From the NCBI GenBank assembly GCA_022376515.1, contig WTXI01000011.1, positions 558,001 through 622,000 of the forward strand: a stretch of DNA of 64,000 nucleotides, read 5' to 3'. Source of the stretch: Lactifluus volemus (lineage: Eukaryota; Basidiomycota; Agaricomycetes; Russulales; Russulaceae). Below are positions 43,618 to 54,366 of this stretch, piece by piece. Position 1 is the first letter of the stretch. The number at the start of each line of letters is the position of its first letter. The notes beneath the pieces are model-generated. The model was not told where the DNA came from. It did not search any database and worked only from the letters and a program-made list of their open reading frames with translations. A program made the translations under genes and the position numbers.

Positions 43618-45875
43618 ATGATCGTTTATATCATCCTGCGGAAGATCTCTGAATGGTCGCTTTCTACCTTTTACTCTGATGTCCATGTAGACAGCAGTGA
43701 GAACGTGCCCAAGGATGGGCCGCTACTGGTGTATGTACCCCTCTCCGAGTCGTGTTGCCTGTCCTTACCCATATATATTCCTGTCACTCCAAGATGCGCC
43801 AACCACCACAACGAACTTATAGATATTGCTACCCTTAGTAAGGACATTTCTGGCGTATTCAAGTTCGGCACAGGTGTTTAACCCGAGCGCGTATTCTACG
43901 GACTAGCGGCTACGATTCCTACCGACGTCAAATCAGCTTTTGGGCCAAAGCCAGCTCTTTCAAAAACCCCATCTCGGGATTCATCCTGGGCTCCTCCGGC
44001 GCTATTCCTGTTCATAGAAACCCAAATAACCTGCGCGATGCGTCTACGGCGGGTGCTCTGCGTGGCCCCACGAACGAGTCTCTCTTTCTCGCCACCTCCC
44101 GCGCGCTCGCGGGCCTGCGTCCTCGAGGCGGCCTATTGAATCGCCTCGTCGGAATGTTTCCCGATCGTGTTATTGGGATCTTTCCTGAGGGCACAAGTTA
44201 CACTGAACCATGCATCGTACAGGTAAAAGAGGGAGCTGCGTGGGTAGCTCTCGAGTACGGTCGGTGGATGCGAGAAAGAGGAGATAGGGATGGCCAGACA
44301 ATAAAAATAATCCCCGTTGGCATAGCTTACACTGACAAAACGCAGTACCTGAGTCGTGTGCGTATCGAACAATCTGTTTTCTCTGCAGTCATTAACTGTA
44401 ATTCGGCAGGTCTATGTGCAGTAAGTATCCCTGCAGAGGGGACAACACCCCAGCTGATCTCGCTTGCAGTTATGGTGAACCTCTTGTCTTGACCGACCTT
44501 GAGGATGAATATTGCTCTGCCATAGAGGCAAACGATAATCAAACGACCCGAGCCATTGCGGCAGAGCTGACCACAAGGCTCGCAAAAGAAATTCATAGAT
44601 TATCTATCAATGCACCCAACTGGTATGAGTCTTTTTTTTTCCCCTTAACTGTATCCCAACGTTCATGGCTGCCGTTAGGTCTGTCCTTCATTCGGCCGAG
44701 ATCTCCAGACGTATACTATGGACGGATAAAGAGGTCCCTCTTGAAGACTTTGTTGTGATCACTAACGCGTAAGCTTCTATGTCTTTCCCGATGACAAATG
44801 ATCCTACGTCTCTCTTTTTGTAGTCTCATAACGTTGTTTTCGTCCACACCTTCAACCGTTGACTCTGATTTGCAAAACCGTACTATTTCCTCACTCCTGG
44901 CCTATTCCGGTCTTCTCTATTATACTAAGCTTCGTCACGAGAGTCTTTCTGCGGTCATCCCCCGGACCCATCTTCCGTCAACTATGAGTGCGATGGGCGC
45001 ATTCTTCTCTCAACTGTTGAGAGCCGTTCTCTATCCAAAGTTCATTTTTTTCCTTCCGCATTGATCGTGCATATACCTGCATATTTATTTGCGGCCCTTG
45101 CTGCACGCTTTATCGCGACACCTGAGTTGCCAGAGACAGTGGCAATCTTCAAGGTTCTTGTTGGCGGTCTCGGGGCCGGGCTTGGGTACGCTGGCGCTAC
45201 GGCAGCACTCGCTCGCACTCTCTTCCGGCTAGGTGATACATCACCTTCAGGAGCGGGTTGGCCTTTCGTGAATGAGCAGATCGAAAGGTGGCATTTAGAC
45301 CCTACTGGGCACGAGGGCCCTGGGGTCGTATTCGTGCTTTCTTTGGAATAGCGGCGCTTGCCTATGTCACGAGCAACGTCTTTGCTACCTGGCACCACGC
45401 TTTCATTCAAGGTGAGTCACCCATTAACTTGACGAAATTTGTCTAACGTTTGACATCGACAGCTAATCGTGAACGGTGTGTGCGAGACCCCTGCAGGGCT
45501 GCTTTAATTGGAGATCTGACATTGCCTTTTGTCTTTTACTACTAGAGCCTCGCGCCTGCTTGCAGCTATCAAAGTCGCACGCGGACTCATGGGGACTTCC
45601 ATCTCGGGGGACCACTGAAACCTTACCTTCGCCCTCCCGCACCCCCGCCGAGCCCATTCGTCCGCTATACATCGCCTCCTACCGAGGATAGCACTCGTGC
45701 AACCCCCGCACCCCCCTTACCCACCCACAAACTTATGCGGCCGCTACTTTCTGCTCGTCTGGAGGCGGAAAGCTTGCTGGTGGAATATCTCCGCACTGCC
45801 GATCTGCCACAGGGACCTCCTTGGGTTGAGATAAGCCGTCGCGTAAGGGACCTGGCATCGCACAGATTCACATAG
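43618..45875 (+). CDS. Glycerol-3-phosphate acyltransferase (PlsC type), four apparent -1 frameshifts
   Basis: Membrane enzyme making lysophosphatidic acid from glycerol-3-phosphate (or dihydroxyacetone phosphate), the first step of glycerolipid synthesis in the ER, Sct1/Gpt2-like in role. Exons: 43618-43730, 43794-43837, 43907-44357, 44410-44420 (11 nt), 44470-44622, 44679-44768, 44824-45411, 45463-45475, 45546-45875. Catalytic block: CANHHNELIDIATL (H-x4-D), ISFWAKASSFKNPISGFILG, SSGAIPVHRNPNNLRDAST, RVIGIFPEGTSYTEP (FPEG motif), VQVKEGAAWVALEYGRW. Later come membrane segments near LIVHIPAYLFAALAARFIAT and RIRAFFGIAALAYVTSN. Frame slips of -1 lie at about 43922, about 45050 (T7 run), about 45298 and about 45606 (G5 run). 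Exon phases independently require exactly one, two and one added bases in exons 3, 7 and 9. The corrected product is about 598 aa. Confidence 0.85.
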
Positions 45876-46113
45876 GGCGTCTGCAGCCCTGGTTCTGATA
45901 CTTGGTGCTGTGCCAAACTTGATTTACCCTGTAATATTCCCCATGTTATATGAATACAGTGAAGAGATAGTAAGGTACAGATGTCCTGTGATAACATAAC
46001 TACCCTCGATAATGTTGTGTCGGATACAATTTATCAAGAAAACTCGCACATGATAAGTGTCATCAAATAAAAGTCAGCGACCTCGCCGAATACGTCACTG
46101 GGATTCTGGTAAA

Positions 46114-48586
46114 TCAATGGTGTGTGCGATGGCTTGGATTCTGTGATTGCGAAGTGGAAGAACCGTAGAAAAAGGGTTGATGGGTATTCTGAGGCGGGCG
46201 TGAAACCGCAGTAGTTGGTTGCGGAGCTGGTATCTGGGGGAAAGGCGGGTGGATCGCCGATAAAGAGTGAGATTGAGGTTGAGATCCAGGGGTGGTTGCG
46301 CGAGGCGGACATAAGGAATTGGGACAGACCGCGGGTGAGGAGGCAGGTAAGAAAACCCACGGTCCTCAGGCGTAAAAGATCGCGGTGCCGAGTGCTGGGA
46401 GGGGTCGCGGTTTGAGACGAGCGATGTTCGTGACTGGGAGCGCGAATGGTGAGAACGACGGGAGCGCGGGCGAGAATCTGTGTCGCGGTCCGGGTGGCTG
46501 GCAACAAAGACTGGCTGCATTGGAGCCTGTGGAAACTGTGGTCGCGGACTCGCGATTTGGGTGGAGCGGCCCTGCGTGAAAAAAACAAAAACAAAAGGGA
46601 GAGTGAGCGTGCGACATAGCAAAGAGAGAAAATATGTACACGCACAACACCGAGAAGCTGTCCGTCTGGCCTGGGAAGGAGATCGCTGGCCGGAAGTCCG
46701 CTGTCTGCCGGGGCCGAAGCGAGCGGACGTAACGTCGAGAACAGATCATTATGAGCCGGACCGGCCAATGAATCTGCGGTGCCCCACGAGGAAACACTAT
46801 CGCGTGCGGTCGGTTGCGCTTGCGAATTGATGGAGCCGTTGACACCTTGCCCAGGCGCTGAGAGACCGAGACTGTTCAGTGAGGGGTTCGATATATCCGG
46901 TGCAGTCCACGATGAAAGCATAGGCATAGGGCCAGTTGGCGTAGAGGATGGGCGGTACATGTGGTGGGGTGCACGAGATATCCCTGTGCCGTAGTTCTGC
47001 AGAACATCACGGTGTCTCGATCCGGAAACGGAGACGGATGTCGCCATTGTAGGGGCATTTGCATGACCAGGGGCGGGATACGGAGATGTTGCTCCGGCTG
47101 CGCGAGAGGTGCTAGGATATGGTTCTGGATAACGGGCACTTCCGGAAGCTGAAGTGACGGGAGGTGCTACCGGGGCGTAAAGTCCTTGACCGGGATGGAG
47201 CTGCTGGATACCTAGTGCATTCATATGGGGCGACTGATCCCCGGAGACAACCGTACGATCAGCCGCGTCTTCGTCGCCACGCCCCGTATCACGCCGATGC
47301 CGATCTCGCCTTCGCCTGTGCCAATCCTTCTCGCTTTCTCCGTCTCGCCGACGACTTCTTTCTCTGCTGCGATCCTTGTGACGCGATCTGCTTCTGTCCG
47401 CCCGTCTTCGAAGCCTACATCCCGAGAGGCCATATCATGTGCGGACGGGGGAACGACGCGGTCGTCGTAGGGTGCACCTTTGTAGAAGACAGCGCCCGCG
47501 CCAGTCTTTCGGGTTCAATGGTATTAATGTCGCTTACTTTCGGGCAAGGATGGGCTAACTGACCTGGTAAACGTATGGCTGTGAGGGCATAGGCGGAATG
47601 TTCGTGCGCTGATAAGGATCTTGCGCATTGCCGGGGGGTATGAAGTTCGGATTATGCGCGGTGAACGAGTGCCATATCGGTTTAGGTGGCAAAGGGAGAG
47701 GGTTGGGCCCATTGGGATTGGGGTTGGGATTGGGATTGGGATCGCGGCCACCGTTGGCTCGGAGCTCAGAAGCCGAACTGTTGCCCCTAGGACGAGCCAG
47801 TTCACGGACACCGGGGAAATGGTGCCTGTAAAACTCAAGCTGTGTCTCTAGGTCTTGGATCTGTGATAGTGATGAGAAACACCCGATGATATGTGTTATT
47901 CCCGCTTACCTTCCTGTAAGAGTTGTGGGTAAGGGTCATTAATATTCGGAGGCATGATGCTCACCGAATAAGGCCATTTTCCACGAGAGAATCCTTCCTT
48001 CCCTGCTCCTCTTCCCTGTGCAATCGACTGATCGTAGCCTGTTGATCACGATATCGTTCCTGGAGCGTCTTGTACTTAATTAGAGCCGAAAACGTAGCGT
48101 CCACCTCGGGAAACTACGGGGTAATATTGAGCAATCATATATCATATAAAATGGCAAGGATGATCGTACTAGTTCCTTGCGATTGCCAGTTTCGAGCCAT
48201 CGTCGTGCCTCTCCGATCAGCTCTTCAGTTGTCGGTATGTCTACGTCACTGCGCACGCATCGGGAGAGACGTTCAACGAAACGCCAAGCATCAGGCATAG
48301 CCGCCTCTCGCTCTCCTGGGACAGGTCGGTCGACATGTAGCTTCTTGATGTGATCTACTGCTCTGAAAGTTTTCCGACAAAGTGGGCAGGATGGTGGATG
48401 ATTAAGCTGAGCGAGGCATCTAAGAAAAGGTGTACAATCAATTTCCGTTGGGCAACTGCTGCCCGCCACATACTCGTAGCAAAAGATGTGACCACAAGGT
48501 ATGGCGTGCGGAGTCTTCGCATTATTAGTAAAGGAGTAATGGTCGAGACACACGTCACAGGTTGAGTCCGGGTGAATCTGCAACAT
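46114..48586 (-). CDS. RING/coiled-coil protein A with 4-nt microexon (two apparent -1 frameshifts)
   Basis: First of three paralogous RING proteins here; probable ubiquitin ligase, substrate unknown. Exons: 48474-48586, 48170-48419, 47965-48104, 47910-47913 (4 nt), 47564-47860, 46646-47505, 46114-46571. N-terminal RING: TCDVCLDHYSF, AIPCGHIFCYECLAQLN, SCPLCRKTFRAVDHIKKLHV. A helical and coiled-coil part follows (VDATFSALIKYKTLQERYRD, QQATISRLHREEEQG). The microexon joins LIR-K to IQDLETQLEFYRHHFPG. The tail is long and disordered: an Asn-Pro repeat, an Arg/Ser/Asp-rich part (RSRSRHKDRSRERSRRRDGE) and Pro/Gln-rich ends. Slips of -1 lie at about 47401 (before the RS part) and 46289-46292 (C run, before QPQSHSLSAIHPPF). 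Exons 6 and 7 each need exactly one added base, giving 707 aa. Confidence 0.8.
47711..47743. repeat. TTGGGA-type hexamer array inside RING-A coding sequence
   Basis: Imperfect tandem ATTGGG/GTTGGG units on the plus strand; on the coding minus strand they encode an Asn-Pro repeat. It resembles telomeric sequence but is in frame within a gene, so it is a coding microsatellite. Confidence 0.8.
47910..47913 (-). other. 4-nt microexon (GAAG) of RING-A
   Basis: GAAG between a 51-nt intron (GTGAGC...TTACAG) and a 49-nt intron (GTAAGC...CACAG). It completes codon CG|G and adds AAG, restoring phase 0 for the following ATC CAA GAC. Without it the next exon reads to a stop within five codons. The same 4-nt exon exists at the matching place in both paralogues. 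Confidence 0.85.
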
Positions 48587-48953
48587 GGCAGAGGCCACGG
48601 GTGGGTCTCAAGAAGTTGAAGGGAGACGGATATTTGTTGTGGTAGATGTGGAAGAAAACTCACTGTATTTAGTAGTGGCGATACAAGGACAGTCTTTACA
48701 GTGCCACGAGGCCTGGTATTCCAAATCTAATCAACCCTGCACTGCGCTGCCCGCATAGCATCAACCGCGAGCCGGACTTTTATGATGATGAATGTCTAGG
48801 GGGCTGTACATATACATACTACAAATGCAATTCTATCAAGTCACTAGAAGAACGCAACGGGGCTGTTCGGGGGTGCAGAGGGAAATTTCGCGTTCGTTTT
48901 CGAACGAGACCCCGGGCTTGATGACGACCGCCTTCTTGAACGCGAACGTGCCT

Positions 48954-50846
48954 TCAAAACGGGGTTGCTACTGAAGCAAATGGCGTAAATGAGCAATGAG
49001 CAAACCCACGCGCATTGCGCATGAACCAGTGGGCCTCGAACCTTGTCATAAATGAATTCGAATGGCCGCCTTTCTCCAGGTCCGTGTTAAGTCCATCACC
49101 GCTGCCCGTGGCGCCGGTAAATGACATTGGGAAAAGCGGACCCCCCGGACGCCACGTGAAACCCTCATAACCGGGTGCACCGGACAACATGTGGGAAACC
49201 TGCACTGTATTCCGTCGTTGCTTTGGCCGCACAGGCGACGCCATGGCATGAGGCATTGCGCTATGTGGGACAATAGATGGGAGAGAAGGATCAGCTGCAA
49301 GCCGTGCACAAGTCGAGATGCTGAGACCACAGCAATTATCGATCTGCTGCCATGATTTACGCCAATGATTATCGTCTGGGAACTGATCATTTTCATTATC
49401 CCACTGATCTGACATTGCGGACAACGGGTTATGCATTGTTATTCGTTCCGATGAATTGGCAATGATCGCTCCTACCGGCGATCCTGCACGAACGGTGACC
49501 TCACCCGAGAGGTGCTCGTCGAGGACACCGGATTCCGATTCGACTGGGGCACGTTCCGCGCGTATTTCCGCGTCTTGCTCACCGTCGCTTTCGCCAATGC
49601 TCTCCATAGTCGTTGATAGACACGAGCTGGACTGCGAAGAGGGAGACCAGCTGGAGGTACTCCCAGAGGGAGAGGGATGCTGCGCATCATGTTTGGTCTC
49701 TAGGTCGGTGCTCATAAACGCGATAGGCAAGATCTCGAGTTGAAATGCGTCCTCGTTATCGTTGGATGGTATCTCAGGTAGGGTAGGAAGCTGAGCAAGC
49801 AGGCCGCCTGCAAAGGTCGTGGACAATTCGGGAAGCACCAAGTCAGTGTCTGGCATACCAACAGGAAGGGTCACCACGTCGAGGTCCGCGCCTCCCTCCA
49901 TGGGCACGCCGAGTGCAGCAAGCAGAGAGACGCATATTTGCTCACTGCGAGCCATAACACAGGTACGAATTGCGCGTACCCATGTGGCGTCATCTGCTTC
50001 TGAACGTGAACCCGTCGACATCCACTCGAGTAGCATCTCGTAGGACCATTCATGTGGGGGTGTATCATGGTAGCTTCCACTCGTGGGAGGTTGGGAATCG
50101 GTGTCATTCGACGGAGATGATTGAGCGTCATCAGAGAGAGGACGCTGCCTACGCAGATGCGGAGGGAATGCCTGCTCTAATAAGGCCATCAATCTGTTCG
50201 TGGGGCTCGTGGAAAGAAAGTCAGAAACCTCCGCGGGTCTATTGAGGAAAGGCAAAAATTGGCTGTCAGGGAGTAGATGGAAATTGGCCGTGGTTGGCAA
50301 AGTGGAGGATGAATGCCCGGAAGAGTGAGCGAGGCTCCCAGGGGACGAAGACAGGCCCATGGTTTCCGACGTGGCATTGTGGGATGGTTGGATAGACGAT
50401 TGAGCAAGATCGCACAGTTGCTGAGGATTCAGAACCATGCGCTGTGCGTATACAGACGCTGATGCCCGGCGTTTTTTACTCCCGTAGGAAGGAGGTGAGT
50501 TGGATGTGACTGAGGAAGGTGATTCGTGGGCGAATGAGGAGGATGCGAATGATAGGCGTCTCGACTGCGCGGCCTGCCCCGAGCGAGGATTCAAAGATGG
50601 ACTCGTTGAGGAACAACTAGAGCGACGAGACAGTGGTGATCCAGGTGTTGAATCCAATCGATGGCCATCGCGAAAGTCCTGACTCTCCTCGGGGCTGACG
50701 CGGACAATGGACAACCTGCTCATAAGAGCCCTCTCCTCTGATAAATTCTGCTCTGCGTGAATACCAAATGGGTCGCTGGCGGAAACTGAGCCCCTTCTGT
50801 GTAATACATTCCGAGAACGATAAATGGGGGTAGTAGATGAATCCAT
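48954..50846 (-). CDS. Serine-rich protein of unknown function, 630 aa, single exon
   Basis: One uninterrupted frame. The start is taken at the ATG of MDSSTTPIYRSRNVLHRRG; the frame stays open further upstream but without likely coding content. The first 230 residues are Ser/Pro/Arg-rich (RLSFASSSFAHESP, KKRRASASVYAQRM). A more ordered block follows: TANFHLLPDSQFLPFLNRPA, TNRLMALLEQAFPPHLRRQR, WSYEMLLEWMSTGSR and DDATWVRAIRTCVMARSEQI, CVSLLAALGVP. Then comes an acidic Ser-rich segment, and near the end WQQIDNCCGLSISTCARLAA, RRNTVQVSHMLSGAPGYEGF and TWRPGGPLFPMSF. I recognise no family. It lies between RING-A and RING-B and runs the same way as RING-A. Confidence 0.7.
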   Translation of the reverse strand: MDSSTTPIYRSRNVLHRRGSVSASDPFGIHAEQNLSEERALMSRLSIVRVSPEESQDFRDGHRLDSTPGSPLSRRSSCSSTSPSLNPRSGQAAQSRRLSFASSSFAHESPSSVTSNSPPSYGSKKRRASASVYAQRMVLNPQQLCDLAQSSIQPSHNATSETMGLSSSPGSLAHSSGHSSSTLPTTANFHLLPDSQFLPFLNRPAEVSDFLSTSPTNRLMALLEQAFPPHLRRQRPLSDDAQSSPSNDTDSQPPTSGSYHDTPPHEWSYEMLLEWMSTGSRSEADDATWVRAIRTCVMARSEQICVSLLAALGVPMEGGADLDVVTLPVGMPDTDLVLPELSTTFAGGLLAQLPTLPEIPSNDNEDAFQLEILPIAFMSTDLETKHDAQHPSPSGSTSSWSPSSQSSSCLSTTMESIGESDGEQDAEIRAERAPVESESGVLDEHLSGEVTVRAGSPVGAIIANSSERITMHNPLSAMSDQWDNENDQFPDDNHWRKSWQQIDNCCGLSISTCARLAADPSLPSIVPHSAMPHAMASPVRPKQRRNTVQVSHMLSGAPGYEGFTWRPGGPLFPMSFTGATGSGDGLNTDLEKGGHSNSFMTRFEAHWFMRNARGFAHCSFTPFASVATPF

Positions 50847-51788
50847 CGAGTGTGATGACGAAGTACAAAGAGCCGCGATACGGCACAGGGGCTGACCACT
50901 CCAGTTGTAATACCTTGATGTATGACGATACAATACACCGACCTCTACTCTACTTGCTCTCATCCCCTGTCTAGCCCCGGTCTTAAGTTTGATTGTCCCT
51001 ACACCCAGGTGCAACCCTCGGTTGTTAAAGAAATTTTTTATTTCGTATCCACCTTGCACCTCTTCACCAAGTCACTAATAGAAAGTTCTTCTGCTCTCAA
51101 AGCATATTGCTTGTGCTTCATCTGCCATTCACGCGCTCAAGTTCCCGGGCGCAATCTAGTCTCCCCCTCACCTTCTCTCTGGAACGTCCATCCAGTCAAT
51201 AATATTCCGGGCAAAAAACCAGCACACGTTGATGACACGAGATAATAACACACCTCTGGGGGACCATGAGAGCCAATCACATGGTCTACCCCTGGATAAC
51301 GTGAACCGCCCGGATAACGCGAGTTAACTACACGCACGCACTTTGATGCGAGGGGCGGACTTTATTCCCCACTCCGCTAGATTGCAGATTATACTACCAC
51401 TTCATCTTCCGCATGCTTATCTCCTCAGTCTGTTCTCGCCGTCGCCCTGTTGAGTGAAGCGCTTACGCTCACGGCCAATGCCACGAGCATCAAGTAATTT
51501 GTGATAACAGAAGGGGACCTTTCCTTTTTGTATACTGTAACCTCTCCATTCCGGAACGGTTTACCGCCACTTTGCAATGCTAATGGAATGGCCGTCTGAC
51601 CTCGTGCTGCGGGAAGCCCCGTCACGCTTCCCTGGCTCAGTTTGGATCGTAGGATCTTTCCCCTGCTGCATACCTAATCCGCTTGCCAGGCGATCGGTCC
51701 CGCGAGACCATAAAAGCTCCAGTTGGCGTGTTCCAGGGCTCCTCTTGTCCCCATCCCTGGCACAGTCGCCCTTCCCTCTCTCTATTCC
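50847..51788. other. Divergent intergenic region (630-aa gene / RING-B)
   Basis: No gene recognised. It should contain both promoters. The inverted overlapping motif around 51291-51325 (CCTGGATAACGTGAACCGCCCGGATAACGCG) is a near-direct repeat of GGATAACG and could be a regulatory site, which is speculative. Confidence 0.4.
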
Positions 51789-53786
51789 ATGCTACTCATC
51801 AAGGCCAATTCTTCCTGTGATGTTTGCCTCGAGCCTTTCCAGCTCAGGGGCGAGTCCTCAGCTCCTCTTCGCGTCCCGTGTGCAATAGATTGCGGCCATA
51901 TTTTCTGTTCTACGTACGAGTTCAATGCTGAACCCTTGACCAGACCTTTTTACTCAATCATCGACAGGTGTATCGACTCGTTCACACGTCTAGCCTGCCC
52001 TCTGTGTCGTAGCTATTTTGATCCGCGTGCTGTACGGCGCCTACACATCGACGTTTCCCCACAAACTCCCGATGCTCGCTCGACACGCGTCAACTACTCC
52101 GACAACGAAGATGTAACGTCTTCCAAGGAAGATCTCAAGGACCGTATCATTTCTATCGTCCGAAATGGTGCGGCTGGCGGCCATTATCAAGCGCTTATCC
52201 AAGAGACCTGCGCTTGGCTGAAAGAGCATTCATCCGAAGAGGTGAGCAATTTTGTTCTGACACTCGATTGTCATTCATGACACTTCCAAGCATTGGGACC
52301 TTCGAGCTTTATATCTGCTCCTCATCCGATATCATCAAATGCACAAGGATGAACAAGCTGCCACAGTTAGTCTTCATGAGAAGACCCGGCTCTACCAAGA
52401 TGCCGTCCGCAGGGCAGAAAAGCGTCATCAAGAAATTGGTGAATTGAAGCAGATCATAGAGGATCTTACAGATAAGATCGACTCGAACGAAGTCAAGTGG
52501 GCGGTTAAAGAGAGACAGCTCGTCATGTAAGTTCTATCATATTTCTCTGCTACGTTTCGGCTGTGTTCTAACTCTCCTGTTTCGCTCTTTAGGAAGGTAC
52601 GGACTGGAACTTCCGTAAGAGAGTTTTTGAGTTGACGCTTTTGTCTATCTAGTACGAAAAGGCGATCGAGGAAACACGAAATCTCCGGGATCAGCTCATG
52701 GTATTTTGTGGTTCCAAGGGACGCTCTGATCAGCACAGAAGCTCTGAAGGGCGGTTCACGAATCAGCGACTTTTCGAGCCCATGGTTGAGGAAGAATGCT
52801 CCGATGATACGCCCCTGAAGCCCATTGCTGACCATTTTTCCCCGCTTCCCATTCATCTCTCGCCTATGCCGTCGACGATCAATTCAGTTAGCCCCCTTGT
52901 CAAGAATATCGCCGACTCAGTGGAGGAAGAGGACTTCTTCAAGCCACTGCCCTCATCTGAAGATGGCGAGCAGACCCCCGTTGAACATCCTCAACCTCTC
53001 GTGTCCACTCCGTCAACTAAACCCGTGGCTATTGGCGCAGCTATCGCGCGCTTTTATGACATATCAGCATCTGAGACGAGCACCTCGCTGCCACATCCGA
53101 CGCCAGCTACATATTACAGTAGACGACACGAAAAGGAGAAAGAGAAACAGCGCGAGCTTTCGCGGAACAATTCTTCTGGTGGCAGCACCGGCCGAGTGGC
53201 CTTGAGCCGCATCCGAGCCCTACAGGAGAAACTAGTTCCAGAATCCGGAGACGAAGCGGAACGCACGCGCTCAAACCGTCGCCAATTACTCAACGCGATT
53301 TTAGCGGATGCACCCACCCACAATCCACCCCGGCTCCCTTCTTGGGTGCCGGCCCACCTCCACCAGCGCCTCCACCTCCACCACCCCCACCGCCCCGTCC
53401 TATGGCGATATCGCGTGCGAGCGCAGCTGCACAAGAATTGAGCGCGAGCGCGAGCGCCGTCGTCGGCAGTCGAGCGAAAATCGCGCTCCGGAAACCCCAA
53501 ATCCCACGGTACCGCCTACGCATCATCATCAGTCCAGTCCCAGTCCCAGCCCCAGCCCCAGGCCCAGCCTCAGCCCCAACCCCCTCAACTCCAGACTCTT
53601 TCCCAACGCCTCGCCCACCCTCGCCCATCGATAGCATCACTGAAGGATGTGATGCACTCATATGGAGGCGAGGATGGTATGCAACGCAGCAGGCCTGCGT
53701 ACCCTGATCGGCGTTCCACGACTACTGAGAGACGCCCTTCGATAGGGAAGCCCCAGTGGCATCGCTCGTCACCTACGGAGGCCTGA
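51789..53786 (+). CDS. RING/coiled-coil protein B with 4-nt microexon (three apparent -1 frameshifts in last exon)
   Basis: Second RING paralogue. Exons: 51789-51913, 51968-52241, 52291-52526, 52593-52596 (4 nt), 52653-53786. RING: SSCDVCLEPFQLRGE, DCGHIFCSTCIDSFTRLACP, LCRSYFDPRAVRRLHIDV. The intron inside the RING (after FCST) is at the same place and phase as in RING-A. A coiled coil follows: HWDLRALYLLLIRYHQMHKD, TRLYQDAVRRAEKRHQEIGE, LKQIIEDLTDKIDS. The microexon adds M-K before YEKAIEETRNLRDQLM. The tail is disordered (RSNRRQLLNAILADAPTHNP, a poly-Pro run, RIERERERRRRQSS, then a Gln/Pro repeat). In the last exon the frame moves 0 to 2 to 1 to 0, i.e. three -1 slips at about 53337, about 53400 and 53476-53479 (A run). 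Three added bases restore one frame ending in SSPTEA, about 591 aa. Confidence 0.8.
52593..52596 (+). other. 4-nt microexon (GAAG) of RING-B
   Basis: GAAG between a 66-nt intron (GTAAGT...TTTAG) and a 56-nt intron (GTACGG...TCTAG). It completes AT|G and adds AAG; the next exon then starts in phase 0 with TAC GAA AAG. Position, length and phase match RING-A and RING-C. Confidence 0.85.
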
Positions 53787-54366
53787 ATACCCCTATGAGC
53801 TGCGCTCGTCACATGTTCTTCATTCAACTATTTTTCTCTACCTGTTCTAGTCATGAAACACCCTGCATACATCACACGTGAGCCGTCGGACTTGCCTGAG
53901 TACCCCTTTCTATTAGTTTATGCATTTCACTTTCTTCCCTTTCGGCGCGGCACCATTTCTATTCTATCTATGTCACGACACGATATCGACTTGTAGGCGT
54001 AGAGGGGTCTGGAGTTAACCCCAAAACATGAAACATCATGCATTACATTCGGATCTTCGCGCCTTGAGATAGCAGACAGAGATAAAACTAATTCGCACTC
54101 GTGACATGTCTCTGGACTCAGACGAGCTCAGGGGTAAATTTACCAGAAATAGTTAGCGCTGGATTGCGCCACAGACGAGACGAGGAATTGGGAGGCGATA
54201 TGGAACGGAGTTACTGGCAGAATGAGAGCATATAGCTATAGGAGAAAGATTAAGCAACAGACAGGACAGAGTCTGAGCATTCCGAAAGGAGGGGAAACGA
54301 CAGTGCTAATCAGATCAGATCGAGAACTCGGGCACGAACATGCGGCGGAAAAGAAAGATGGACCCT
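53787..54366. other. Convergent intergenic region (RING-B / v-SNARE)
   Basis: 580 bp between two gene ends; no coding potential recognised. It is presumably the two 3' UTRs and terminators. Confidence 0.5.

Noticed and set aside
46034..47224. 396-codon minus frame as one independent gene
   Set aside because: Its second half reads through an intron (46572-46645) and then the wrong frame; it is part of RING-A.
47711..47743. Internal telomere repeat marking a chromosome fusion
   Set aside because: The array is short, imperfect, in frame and lies inside a gene.
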